From positions 1,364,001 through 1,428,000 of the forward strand of contig NZ_JAAIYO010000001.1 in the NCBI RefSeq assembly GCF_014930455.1: a DNA stretch of 64,000 nt. The letters run 5' to 3'. The notes below the pieces were generated by a model. The model had not been told where the DNA came from and made no database searches. It saw nothing but the letters and a program-made list of their open reading frames with translations. Positions 1 to 10,965 of the stretch are shown here, in pieces. Position 1 is the stretch's first letter. Every line of letters starts with the position of its first letter. The position numbers were made by a program, and so were the translations under genes. Origin of the DNA: Corallococcus soli. Its GTDB lineage: Bacteria; Myxococcota; Myxococcia; Myxococcales; Myxococcaceae.

Positions 1-1
1 C

Positions 2-1033
2 CGCGCCCACTTCCAGGCCCTGGGAGAGGACCTGCTGTGGGCCGCCCGGGGGAGGGAGCTGGTGGTGGTGTCCAGCGGCGCCATCGCGCTGGGCATGGAG
101 CGGCTGGGGCTGCCCGCGCGGCCCCGGGACATCCCAGGCAAGCAGGCGTGCGCGGCGGTGGGGCAGAGCCGCCTGATGCAGGCGTACGAGGAGGCCTTCG
201 GCCACGCGGCCCGCGCCGTGGCGCAGGTGCTGCTCACCCATGAGGACGTGCAGGAGCGGCGGCGCTACCTCAACGTCAAGCACACCCTGGACCGGCTGCT
301 GGCAGCGGGCGTGGTGCCGGTCATCAACGAGAACGACACCGTGTCGGTGGACGAGCTCAAGTTCGGCGACAACGACACCCTGGCGAGCCTGGTGGCCGGC
401 GTGGTGGAGGCCGACGCGCTGGTGCTGCTGTCCGACGTGGAGGGCCTGTACACCGCCGACCCCCGCCGCGACGCCGAGGCGCGGCTGATGTCCACCGTGC
501 CGGGCGTCACGCCGGAGGTCCTGGCGCTCGCCGGGGACGCCACCAGCGCCGTGGGCACCGGAGGCATGGCGTCCAAGGTCCGCGCCGCCGCGCGCGCCGC
601 GGAGCTGGGCATCCCGTGCGTCATCACCTCCGGCGCGGTGCCCGGCCGGCTGCGCGGCGTGCTGGAGGGCGAGCCCGTGGGCACGCTCTTCGAGCCCGCG
701 GGCAGCCGCCGCAGCGCGCGCACCGCGTGGATCGCCCACGCCCTCAGGCCCCGGGGCCGGCTGGTGGTGGACGCGGGGGCCCGGGAAGCCATCGTCACCG
801 GCAAGCGCAGCCTGCTGCCCAGCGGCGTGAAGGGCGTGGAGGGGGAGTTCAGCCGGGGCGACCCCGTGGACCTGGCGGATGCGGCCGGGACGGTGTTCGC
901 CCGGGGGCTCTCCACCTACGACGCCAGCGACCTGCGGCGCATCGCCGGACGGCGCAGCGCGGACATCGAAGGGGTGCTGGGCTACCGCTACCTGGACGAA
1001 GCGGTGCACCGCGACGATCTGGCGGTGCTGTAG
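2..1033 (+). CDS. proB: Glutamate 5-kinase ProB, 5' end outside the window
   Basis: Phosphorylates L-glutamate to glutamyl 5-phosphate, the first committed step of proline synthesis in the cytoplasm. The reading frame is open from base 2, so the N-terminus lies upstream. Visible landmarks are VVSSGAIALG near the nucleotide-binding face of the amino-acid kinase fold, NENDTVSVDELKFGDND (glutamate site), the LLSDVEGLYTADPR segment and GTGGMASKV. A C-terminal PUA domain starts near RGRLVVDAGAREAI. This is the full-length kinase-plus-PUA arrangement of most bacteria. The gene ends 33 bp before the convergent secreted-protein gene. Whether proA is adjacent cannot be seen. Identity is certain on motifs; only the start is missing. 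Confidence 0.96.
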   Translation, partial: RAHFQALGEDLLWAARGRELVVVSSGAIALGMERLGLPARPRDIPGKQACAAVGQSRLMQAYEEAFGHAARAVAQVLLTHEDVQERRRYLNVKHTLDRLLAAGVVPVINENDTVSVDELKFGDNDTLASLVAGVVEADALVLLSDVEGLYTADPRRDAEARLMSTVPGVTPEVLALAGDATSAVGTGGMASKVRAAARAAELGIPCVITSGAVPGRLRGVLEGEPVGTLFEPAGSRRSARTAWIAHALRPRGRLVVDAGAREAIVTGKRSLLPSGVKGVEGEFSRGDPVDLADAAGTVFARGLSTYDASDLRRIAGRRSADIEGVLGYRYLDEAVHRDDLAVL

Positions 1034-1066
1034 CGGGAGGCGCAACGGCCGCAGGCCCCGGGCCGC

Positions 1067-1543
1067 CTAGATGGAGGAGGACACCGACTGCACCGTGCCG
1101 GGCGCCTCTTCCGTGAGCCGCATCAGCGCGCGGAACTCCGGCGAGTCCACCTTCATCAGGAGCAGCGATACCTCCAGCTCCCCGGGCACCCGGCCGAGCT
1201 GGAACTTGCGCTCCTGGCCGTGCAGCAGGGCGAGCCGCGAGTGGCCTTCGGCTTCGGGCAGCGACAGGTCCAGCTCCAACTGGAACGCGTCCCCTTCACC
1301 CCGCGGCGTGAGCACCAGGCGGTAGTCCGGGGCCAGGGCGCCCGGACGGCGGCGCTCGGCGCGCAGCGTGCGGCCGGACTGGCCCAGCAGCTTGGGTTGG
1401 GCGATGAGCCGGCCGTCGCGGCGGACCTCCAGCGCGAAGTAGAGCGGTTCGGAGCGCGCGTGCGCCGGGGGCGCGGCGAAGAGGGCCAGCAGCACCAGCG
1501 CCAGCCCGGGAAGCCATGTCTTCAGCAGGGAGGTGCGGTCCAT
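1067..1543 (-). CDS. Small secreted protein of unknown function
   Basis: 158 residues. The N-terminus is a typical Sec signal: basic MDRTSLLKTW, a hydrophobic LPGLALVLLALFAA core, and cleavage probably after AHA (about residue 29). There is no lipobox cysteine, so the product is probably periplasmic or secreted. The mature part is mostly predicted beta, with alternating hydrophobic residues (EPLYFALEVRRDGRLIAQP, YRLVLTPRGE, FQLELDLSLP) and no cysteine. The ATG at 1543 is preceded by GAGGGG at a suitable distance. It stands alone, convergent with proB. I do not recognise a family. The beta pattern resembles small periplasmic sandwich proteins, but that is only an impression. Confidence 0.75.
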   Translation of the reverse strand: MDRTSLLKTWLPGLALVLLALFAAPPAHARSEPLYFALEVRRDGRLIAQPKLLGQSGRTLRAERRRPGALAPDYRLVLTPRGEGDAFQLELDLSLPEAEGHSRLALLHGQERKFQLGRVPGELEVSLLLMKVDSPEFRALMRLTEEAPGTVQSVSSSI

Positions 1544-1905
1544 GGGTGAGCCCCTCGTCTAAAGCATCCGTCCGCCGCGTCGGCCCCACGGCAGCCAACG
1601 GACCCGCGAAGGTCCGCCGTCGCTTCGCACTCATTTCGACAATTCCCAAGGAATAACCCAGACGCGCCCCGAGTGCGAGCCCCACGCCCCTGGTTGTCTG
1701 CTGCCTTGCGGACGAATCAGGGGGGCTTTGCCGATACCTGCTTGCCTGTTCAGGTGGGGGAGGCTATCCCTTCCGGACGGGCGCGGCCTTCCGCGCTGTT
1801 CATGGAGCTGTCCCTTCCCTGGCCCATGTCCCCCCAAAACCTCCCGGAAGTACCCGGTCTGCTTGATCTCCCGGGTCCTGTCCGCCATCGTCACCGATCT
1901 TCTGA
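1544..1905. other. Intergenic region between divergent genes
   Basis: About 360 bp with clearly lower G+C than the flanking genes. It must hold the promoters of the secreted-protein gene (minus) and the WYL operon (plus). I see an inverted repeat with ACCCGG and CCGGGT arms at about 1852-1876, close to the WYL start, but no convincing -35/-10 pair. A minus-strand reading frame (1631-1888) was considered and not accepted. Confidence 0.5.
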
Positions 1906-2931
1906 ATGGACCGCACGGAACGCATCCTTGATCTCGTGGCACTGCTGCTCGACGCGCGGGAACCCATCTCGTGGGCGGAGCTGCGCGAGCACTTCCCCGC
2001 CGACTACGGCGGTTCGGATGACGCCGCGGAGCGCAAGTTCGAGCGCGACAAGGCGGAGCTCGTCGAGCTGGGCTTCCCCCTGAGCTACGTGCAGGGCGAC
2101 GACGAGCGGCGCGACGGCTACCTCGTCGACCGGAACGTCTACTACCTGCCGGAGGCGGACCTCACGAAGGAGGAGCTGGCCGTGCTCTACGCCGCCGGCT
2201 CCGCCGCGCTGGCGTCCGGGGCCTTCCCGGGCCGGGACGACCTGGCGCACGCGCTGCGCAAGATCGGCTTCTTCGCCGGCGAATCCCTGCCCACCCCGCG
2301 CGTGCGCATGGAGCTGGGCACCGGCCAGGAGGGCCAGGAGAAGGAGGTCTCCGCCCGGCTGGAGACGCTCTGGGAGGCGTGCTCCGCGCACAAGTGGGTG
2401 CAGCTGACCTACGGCAGCCCCAAGCAGGTGGGGGTGACGGAGCGGCGCGTGGACCCGTATGGGCTCGCGCTCCGTCGCGGCGTGTGGACGCTGGTGGGCT
2501 ACTGCCATCTGCGCCAGGGCCTGCGCACCTTCCACGTCCACCGCATCCGCGAGCTGAAGGCGAACACCGCCCGGCCGCGCACCCCGGACTTCGAGGTTCC
2601 CGCTGACTTCTCGCTGGACGCGCACGTGGCCTACTTCCCGTGGCAGTACCGCTTCCATGAGCCCATGGAGGTGACGCTGCTGCTGACGGGGCCGCTGGCC
2701 TCGCGCGCGGGCTCGCTGTTCCCCGGCGCGGCGCTGGAGCCGGTGGGGGAGGGCGTGACGCGCGCCCGCTTCCCGGTGACGTTCGTGGACGGGCTGGCGC
2801 GGTTCGTCCTGTCGCTCGGCGCGGACTGCCGCGTGGAGGGACCTCCGGAGGCGCGCGAGCGGCTGGAGCGGATGGCGGCGCGCATCCTGGAGAAGCACGC
2901 GTTGGTGGAAGGCCCCCGGGTGAGCGCATGA
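1906..2931 (+). CDS. WYL-domain transcriptional regulator, PafB/PafC-like (first of pair)
   Basis: 341 residues. The N-terminal ~60 residues (MDRTERILDLVALLLDAREP, then WAELREHFP) form a winged-helix DNA-binding domain. A WYL domain follows at about 158-215 (LTYGS, then RRGVWTLVGYCHLRQGLR), with a beta-rich C-terminal extension ending near EGVTRARFPVTFVDGLARFV. WYL domains bind ligands, in several families nucleic acid, and control the attached helix-turn-helix. The stop overlaps the next WYL gene (ATGA), so the two are translationally coupled, as in actinobacterial pafB-pafC. The target is unknown; involvement in a damage response is only an analogy. ATG 1906 begins directly with the helix-turn-helix. 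Confidence 0.88.
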   Translation: MDRTERILDLVALLLDAREPISWAELREHFPADYGGSDDAAERKFERDKAELVELGFPLSYVQGDDERRDGYLVDRNVYYLPEADLTKEELAVLYAAGSAALASGAFPGRDDLAHALRKIGFFAGESLPTPRVRMELGTGQEGQEKEVSARLETLWEACSAHKWVQLTYGSPKQVGVTERRVDPYGLALRRGVWTLVGYCHLRQGLRTFHVHRIRELKANTARPRTPDFEVPADFSLDAHVAYFPWQYRFHEPMEVTLLLTGPLASRAGSLFPGAALEPVGEGVTRARFPVTFVDGLARFVLSLGADCRVEGPPEARERLERMAARILEKHALVEGPRVSA

Positions 2932-3857
2932 GCAACGTCCACGAGCGGCTGCGCCGCCTGCTGTTCCTCGTCCCCTACGTCTCCAAGCACCCGGGCGTCA
3001 CGGTGGAGGCCCTGGCCAAGGCGCTCACCATCAGCCGCGAGGACCTGCTGGAGGAGCTGGACCTGCTCACGTGCGTGGGCCGGCCGCCCTTCAACCCGGA
3101 CGACTACATCGACATCTACGTGGACAACGACCGCGTCTACGTGGACCTGGATCAGCGCCTGTACGCGCCGCCCCGGCTGACGGCGGGCGAGGCCGCGGCC
3201 CTGGCCGCCGCGGCGGAGCTGCTGCGCCCGGCCACCGGGGATGCGCTCCAGAGCGCCCTGACGAAGCTGGAGAACATCATCCCGCCCGCCGCGCGCGAGC
3301 GCTTCCGGGACATGTACCGGAAGATCGACGCCACGGGCGAGGCGCCCCTGGCGCTGGGGCCGCTCACCCGGGCCATCCTGGAGCGGCTGGAGGTGACGTT
3401 CGCCTACGCCAGCCCCGGCCGCCCGTCCGAGCCGCGCCGGGTGCGCCCCTACGAGCTGCTCAGCAACCGGGGCCAGTGGTACCTCCAGGGCTTCTGCCAC
3501 ACCCGCCAGGACGCCCGCCTGTTCCGGCTGGACCGGATGGAGGACCTGGGCGTCACCAGCACCGGCTTCCAGCCCCCGGCGGATGCCCGCGCGGACGTGC
3601 CCAACCCGGCGCGCGGCGCGAGCGAGGCCTCCGTGCGGGTGCGCTTCTCGCCCACGGCCGCACCCTACGTGAAGGAGCGCTTCGGGCAGGACGCCCGCCC
3701 GCTCGCTGACGGAGGGGTGGAGGTGCGCGTGGCCGGAGACAGTGAGCGCTGGCTCACCCAGTGGGTGCTATCCTTCGGCGGCGAGGCGGAGGTGCTGGAG
3801 CCGGCGAGCGCTCGCGCCGCCGTTGCCCGAGCCGTGCATGCCTCGATAGGCTCCTAG
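2928..3857 (+). CDS. WYL-domain transcriptional regulator, PafB/PafC-like (second of pair)
   Basis: 309 residues. It opens with a winged helix (RLRRLLFLVPYVSKHPGVTV, then ALAKALTISREDLLEELDLL). A WYL domain lies at about 148-204, containing NRGQWYLQGFCHTRQDARLF, where the W-Y-L signature is literally present. A C-terminal WCX-like region follows (VRVRFSPTAAPYVKERFGQ). The start overlaps the upstream WYL gene by four bases, which suggests the products are made in step and act as a heteromer. The FHA gene begins only 6 bp after the stop, so a three-gene operon is likely. Second-member WYL proteins in actinobacteria act with the first in a LexA-independent DNA-damage response; nothing here proves that role. 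Confidence 0.88.
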   Translation: MSNVHERLRRLLFLVPYVSKHPGVTVEALAKALTISREDLLEELDLLTCVGRPPFNPDDYIDIYVDNDRVYVDLDQRLYAPPRLTAGEAAALAAAAELLRPATGDALQSALTKLENIIPPAARERFRDMYRKIDATGEAPLALGPLTRAILERLEVTFAYASPGRPSEPRRVRPYELLSNRGQWYLQGFCHTRQDARLFRLDRMEDLGVTSTGFQPPADARADVPNPARGASEASVRVRFSPTAAPYVKERFGQDARPLADGGVEVRVAGDSERWLTQWVLSFGGEAEVLEPASARAAVARAVHASIGS

Positions 3858-3863
3858 GACGAC

Positions 3864-5468
3864 ATGGCTTTCCAACTGACGATCTCCGAGGGAAAAGACG
3901 CTGGCAAGGAGTTCGTCTTCGACCAGGACTCCGTGCTCATCGGTCGCACCTCCGAGTGTGACGTGGTGCTGTACGACCCCGGTGTGTCCCGCCGCCACTG
4001 CCGCATCGTGAAGATGGGCGAGGGCTACGGGGTGGAGGACCAGAAGAGCGCCAACGGCACGCTCATCAACGGCGCGGCGGTGCAGAAGCACGAGCTCGTC
4101 GACGGGGATGCCATCACGCTGGGGCCGGTGACGTTCCTGTTCGCCATCGCGCAGGACGAGGCGCAAACGGGCGAGGACGACGCGCCCCAGGAAGACGGCG
4201 CCAACAGCACCCGCATCGTGTCCATGGACTCGCTGCGCAAGCAGCGCAACAAGAAGGCCGCCGCGGCGCTGGCTCCGGAAGGCGCCGACGAGGAGGAGCT
4301 CCAGGGCATCCGCGCGGAGTCCACCCGCATGAACATGCGGGCGATCCGCCGGCCCACCACGAACCCCCAGCGCGCCGCCCTGCCGCCCCCCGACGAGGAC
4401 GCGCCCCAGGCGCTGGCGCCGCGTCCGTCCGGGGCGTCCTCCCCCGCGCGCCGCACGGGCGCCCAGTCCTCCCGGTCGGTGGCCCGCGCGTCGTCTCCGC
4501 GCGCCGGCACCGGGGGCGGCCTGTCCGCCGCGGAGCGCGCCCGCATCCGCCGTGAGACGCCGGGCATCGCGGCCAACCTGCGCCTGTTCTGGGCGGAGGC
4601 CAACGCCAAGGTCCGCGGGGTCGTCATGGCCGGCGGCGCCGTGGTGGTGCTGGGCCTCTTCGGCCTGCTGTACTGGCTGGTGCTGGGCGGCGGTGAAGAG
4701 GTGCAGCGCGGCGAGGAGCCGGTACGCCTGAGCAACCAGCCCATCAACGATTCGTTCGGCCTGGGGCCCGGCGTCACCTGGAACCGGCCGGACATGAAGG
4801 TCTTCGAGTGGGAGTTCGTCGCCGCCACGCGCGCGGTGGTCATCCTCCACTACCAGGCGCAGGGCATCTCCAAGGACGAGATCGTGGTGAGCGTCAACGG
4901 CGTGGACGTGGGCAAGGTGCCCCCGGACACGCTGGCCAGCCAGGAGCGCTCGCTGGAGCTGATGATCCCGCCCCAGCACCTGCGCAAGGGCGAGCCCAAC
5001 CGCATCATCTTCGACAACACCCGCAACCCGCCCGGCGAGGACCCCTGGCGCGTCTGGAACGTCTGGGTGGAGCGCGCCCTGCTGCCGGAGCAGCTCTCCA
5101 CGGTGCAGCTGGTGCAGATGGCCAGCGAGTCCTACAAGAAGGGCCGCAAGAAGTTCGAGACGCCGGACATCGGCGCGGGCAACCGCTACGAGGCGTGGAA
5201 GTCCTTCCGCGAGGCGTGGCTGATGCTGGAGGCCCACCCGGACCCCAAGCCGGACCTCTACTTCGAGGCCCAGGAGCGCATGAAGGCCGCCCAGCAGGAG
5301 CTGGACCGGACGTGCTCCAAGCTGCTGCTGGAGGTGGAGGGCTACTACAACCAGAGCCAGTACAAGCAGGCCGCCGCCACCCTGAACCACATGCGCGAGT
5401 ACTTCCCCGAGTACGACCAGCCGTGCGCCACGCGCGCGGAGAACAAGCGCACCGAGTACGGCCTGTAG
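3864..5468 (+). CDS. FHA-domain single-pass membrane protein
   Basis: 534 residues. Residues about 1-100 form a forkhead-associated domain with GRTSECDV, SRRHC and NGTLING, the phosphothreonine-recognition motifs. A proline/alanine/arginine-rich cytoplasmic linker follows to about residue 250. One transmembrane helix is at about 251-275 (VVMAGGAVVVLGLFGLLYWL). The C-terminal half is probably periplasmic: a beta domain (FEWEFVAATRAVVILHYQAQ) and then a helical TPR-like tail with YEAWKSFREAWLMLEAHP and YNQSQYKQAAATLNHMREYF. The layout resembles inner-membrane ring or signalling scaffolds that respond to Ser/Thr kinases, which myxobacteria have in large numbers. It follows the WYL pair with a 6-bp gap. 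Partner kinase and exact role are unknown. Confidence 0.85.
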   Translation: MAFQLTISEGKDAGKEFVFDQDSVLIGRTSECDVVLYDPGVSRRHCRIVKMGEGYGVEDQKSANGTLINGAAVQKHELVDGDAITLGPVTFLFAIAQDEAQTGEDDAPQEDGANSTRIVSMDSLRKQRNKKAAAALAPEGADEEELQGIRAESTRMNMRAIRRPTTNPQRAALPPPDEDAPQALAPRPSGASSPARRTGAQSSRSVARASSPRAGTGGGLSAAERARIRRETPGIAANLRLFWAEANAKVRGVVMAGGAVVVLGLFGLLYWLVLGGGEEVQRGEEPVRLSNQPINDSFGLGPGVTWNRPDMKVFEWEFVAATRAVVILHYQAQGISKDEIVVSVNGVDVGKVPPDTLASQERSLELMIPPQHLRKGEPNRIIFDNTRNPPGEDPWRVWNVWVERALLPEQLSTVQLVQMASESYKKGRKKFETPDIGAGNRYEAWKSFREAWLMLEAHPDPKPDLYFEAQERMKAAQQELDRTCSKLLLEVEGYYNQSQYKQAAATLNHMREYFPEYDQPCATRAENKRTEYGL

Positions 5469-5617
5469 TCCGCCGGGTCCGGTAGACAACGGTGCAACCC
5501 CGCCTGGGAGGCGGGCAGGGCCCGTCCGGGTTGCCGGCCCCCCCTTCCGTTCCCACCCTGAAAAGGGTGATGCGTGAGCTTCGGGGGGAGGAGGGCGGAG
5601 GGGAAGGGCAGGCTCCC

Positions 5618-6856
5618 ATGGGGGCCCGGTCGGTGAGGGCCGAGCGCCTGGCGCGCAGCCCGGGGCCGGTGCCGGAGCACGGGCCGGTGTGGAACCCCGG
5701 CGTGTCCCGGCGGCTGCTCGCCCGCTACTACCTGCCCCAGCGCCACACCACGCTCCAGGGCAACGCGTGCCGCCTGCTGCGCGACGGCGTGGAGGCCTAC
5801 CCGGAGATGCTGGAGGCCATCCGCCGGGCGCGCCGCTCCATCCGCCTGGAGACGTACATGTTCGTCACCGACGCGGTGGGCGAGCTGTTCGGTCAGGCCC
5901 TGGCGGAGGCCGCCGAGCGCGGCGTGCACGTGAAGGTCCTCTACGACGCGGTGGGGTCGTGGACCAGCCGCCGGAGCTTCTTCGAGGGCCTGCGCCAGCG
6001 CGGCGTGGACGTGCGGGCCTTCAAGCCCTTCAGCCTGTCGCGCGGGCTGCGCCACCTGTTCCGCCGCGACCACCGGAAGATCCTCGTGGTGGACGGCACG
6101 GTGGCCTTCACGGGCGGGGTGAACATCGCCGCGCACTGGGCGCCGGAGGGGCAGGGCGTCGCGTGGCGCGACGACGTGCTCAAGATTGAAGGCCCCGCGG
6201 TGCACGAGCTGGAGCGCCGCTTCCTCGCCACCTGGCGGATGATGTTCCAGGACCGGCTGAGCCGGCTGCGCCGCCGCATCCAGGGCGTGCCCGTGCCGCA
6301 GGCCGGGCCCCGCCGGGGCGACGTGGGGCTGGCCGTGCTGTCCAGCCGGCGCAGCATCCACCGCGCCTACCTGCACGCCATCCAGCGCTCGCGCCAGAGC
6401 GTGCTCATCGCCGCGGGCTACTTCGTGCCGGACCGCCGGCTGGTCGCCGCGCTCAAGGACGCGGCGAGGCGGGGCGTGGAGGTCAGCCTGCTGCTCAACG
6501 GCGGCAAGAGCGACCACCCCTTCCTGGAGCACGCGACGCGCGCCTTCTACGAGACGCTGATGGGCGCCGGCATCCGCATCTTCGAATGGCAGCGCGGCGT
6601 GCTGCACGCCAAGACGGCCGTGGTGGACGGCATCTGGGGCACCATCGGCTCGTTCAACCTGGAGCGGCTCTCCCTGGCGTTCAACCACGAGGTCAACGCC
6701 GTGTTCGCGGACCCGCGCCTGGGCCGCGAGCTGGAGGATTCCTTCCGCACCGACTGCGGCGACTGTCGCGAGGTGGACCTGACCGTCTTCCGCCGCCGGC
6801 CCCTCTGGCAGAAGGCCGTGGAGCGGGTGCTGTACTTCTTCCGCAAGGTGCTCTGA
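5618..6856 (+). CDS. Cardiolipin synthase-like phospholipase D family protein
   Basis: 412 residues from the chosen start. Two HKD motifs are intact: HRKILVVD with His about 152, and HAKTAVVD with His about 330. Each is followed by the usual glycine/asparagine segment (GGVN; GSFNLE). This is the cardiolipin synthase/PLD architecture, transferring a phosphatidyl group between phosphatidylglycerols at the membrane. No N-terminal transmembrane helices are present, unlike Cls-A, so it is closer to the ClsB type. I chose ATG 5618 because GGAGGGGAAGGG lies about 9 bp upstream. In-frame ATG 5570 and an earlier start near 5492 are possible but have poorer ribosome-binding sites. It stands alone. Confidence 0.87.
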   Translation: MGARSVRAERLARSPGPVPEHGPVWNPGVSRRLLARYYLPQRHTTLQGNACRLLRDGVEAYPEMLEAIRRARRSIRLETYMFVTDAVGELFGQALAEAAERGVHVKVLYDAVGSWTSRRSFFEGLRQRGVDVRAFKPFSLSRGLRHLFRRDHRKILVVDGTVAFTGGVNIAAHWAPEGQGVAWRDDVLKIEGPAVHELERRFLATWRMMFQDRLSRLRRRIQGVPVPQAGPRRGDVGLAVLSSRRSIHRAYLHAIQRSRQSVLIAAGYFVPDRRLVAALKDAARRGVEVSLLLNGGKSDHPFLEHATRAFYETLMGAGIRIFEWQRGVLHAKTAVVDGIWGTIGSFNLERLSLAFNHEVNAVFADPRLGRELEDSFRTDCGDCREVDLTVFRRRPLWQKAVERVLYFFRKVL

Positions 6857-7021
6857 GCCCGACACCGGGGCCGGCCCTGGAGTCGCCTCCGGAGCCTCTG
6901 GGGAAACAGGGGGCTCCGGGCAACCGTCCACCGCCTGCAACGCGGTGCAGGAACCCTTTGCATGCTGGGTGCGAGGGCCATAGAAGTTGCCTCATTCCGG
7001 CACGGAAGGACGGCAACGAAC

Positions 7022-9760
<2,739 letters not shown>

Positions 9761-9782
9761 CGCACCTCCGGAGTCTGTCTTT

Positions 9783-9822
9783 CGGCCCGGCCGCCCTCGC
9801 TTCACGGAGGGTCGCCGGGCCG
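9783..9822. terminator. Bidirectional hairpin terminator between acnA and the HD-domain gene
   Basis: The left arm CGGCCCGGCCGCCCTC (9783-9798) pairs with GAGGGTCGCCGGGCCG (9807-9822), with two central mismatches and an 8-nt loop, followed by a T-rich TCGTCTTTCC. It lies between convergent genes and can end both transcripts. Confidence 0.8.
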
Positions 9823-9848
9823 TCGTCTTTCCTGGGGCCGGCCGGCGG

Positions 9849-10271
9849 CTACTCCGCGCGCAGGCGCGTCCAGGCGGCCACGTAGCGCGACAGCCTCTCG
9901 GCGTCCTTGGGCGTGACGGCGGACAGCCGCCGCACGTCCATGTTGTCCTCCAGGTCCGCCAGCTTCACGCGGCGGGCCAGGGGGTGGGGCAAAAGCCTTT
10001 CGATGAAGGCCTCGTAGGATTCCCCCTCGCGCTTCGTGAGGCAGTCCAGCGCGGACAGGACGTCCTCCGCGTAGCCCAGCTCGCGCAGCCGCTCCAGCGT
10101 GTAGGGCGTGTCCTCCACCACGTCGTGGAGGACGGCCACGGTGCGCTCGGCGTCCGAGGACAGGCGCAGCATCACCCGCAGCGGGTGGAGGATGTAGGGC
10201 TGTCCTGCCTTGTCGCGCTGACCCTGGTGCGCGGCCACCGACAGGGCGATGGCGTCTTCGAGCGTGGGCAT
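9849..10271 (-). CDS. Small HD-domain hydrolase, RelA/SpoT-hydrolase-like
   Basis: 140 residues. The pattern matches the N-terminal HD hydrolase domain of SpoT/Mesh1-type proteins: AAHQGQRDKAGQPYILHPLR (second His 29), then AVLHDVVEDT (His49-Asp50, Glu53-Asp54), and a later LTKREGESYEAFI. No synthetase, TGS or ACT domain is present, so it is a stand-alone hydrolase-type protein that could remove the 3'-pyrophosphate from (p)ppGpp or act on a related nucleotide. Start ATG 10271 is where the homologous domain begins; the longer frame runs into unrelated sequence. It is transcribed in the same direction as the pilus operon that ends 50 bp upstream, so readthrough is possible. Confidence 0.8.
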   Translation of the reverse strand: MPTLEDAIALSVAAHQGQRDKAGQPYILHPLRVMLRLSSDAERTVAVLHDVVEDTPYTLERLRELGYAEDVLSALDCLTKREGESYEAFIERLLPHPLARRVKLADLEDNMDVRRLSAVTPKDAERLSRYVAAWTRLRAE

Positions 10272-10321
10272 GGCGAGCAGCTTCGCACGCCCGCCCGAGG
10301 CCCGTTCCAAGGTTCCGGGGC

Positions 10322-10957
10322 TCAGCGGTTCAGGTTCCCGGAGCCCGTGCCGCCCGCGTTCTGCGCGGTGTAGGCCTGCCCGCCACCGTTGTATTGGAGG
10401 ATGCCCTCCACGGCGAGGCCGTTGGGGTCCTGCTGGTTGTTGTTGCCCCGGCGTGGAATCAGCGTCTCGCTGATGCACAGCGCGCCCACCACCACCTGCT
10501 GGTCATTGTCGCGCGTCCAGTCGTTGTCCAGCGGCTTGAACTCGTCCTCGTTGTCGCGGATGTAGATGTAGACGTCGTCCTTCCCGTCTCCGTCCAGGTC
10601 CGCGAACAGCGCCGGGTTGACGGCCTTGATGGCGTTGCGCCCCGTGGCGGCCGTGGGGTCGCGCGGCATGGCGGGCGCGGTGTTGGTGGACGAGGCGACC
10701 GGGTCGTAGGCGGACGGCGCGGCGAGGAAGGTGTTCCACTGGGCGTAGTTGCGGCCGAAGTAGCCGCGCGCCAGTTGCAGGCCGCTCTCCGCGCAGCTCT
10801 GCCTTTGGCCGGCGCGGCTGTAGGAGACGGCGCGGGTGCGCTCGCTGCTGGCGTAGGCCATCACGCCCGCCACCAGCCCCAGCAGCACGGTGACGAGCAG
10901 CACGACGAGCAGCAGCGTGGCGCCGCGGGCGGAACGGGAGGAGGGGCGCTGGGACAT
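10322..10957 (-). CDS. pilX: PilX-like minor pilin with a calcium-type loop
   Basis: 211 residues. The N-terminus RSARGATLLLVVLLVTVLLG is a class III prepilin leader: cleavage after Gly12, then a hydrophobic helix. Residue +5 of the mature protein is Leu, not Glu, as in GspK/PilX-type tip subunits. Residues 120-128 read DLDGDGKDD, the DxDxDGxxD pattern of calcium-binding loops, followed by VYIYIRDN. Two cysteines (55 and 161) could form a disulphide. It is last in the pilY1-pilV-pilW-pilX series, 8 bp after pilW. In other bacteria these subunits with PilY1 form the priming complex and tip of type IV pili. The symbol is assigned by position and architecture. Confidence 0.8.
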   Translation of the reverse strand: MSQRPSSRSARGATLLLVVLLVTVLLGLVAGVMAYASSERTRAVSYSRAGQRQSCAESGLQLARGYFGRNYAQWNTFLAAPSAYDPVASSTNTAPAMPRDPTAATGRNAIKAVNPALFADLDGDGKDDVYIYIRDNEDEFKPLDNDWTRDNDQQVVVGALCISETLIPRRGNNNQQDPNGLAVEGILQYNGGGQAYTAQNAGGTGSGNLNR

Positions 10958-10965
10958 GGGCGGAC

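Noticed and set aside
1631-1888. Minus-strand small ORF beginning MADRTREIKQTGYFREVL
   Set aside because: The first 16 codons look coding-like, but bias is lost afterwards, and the start would lie only 17 bp from the divergent WYL start codon, leaving no room for promoters.
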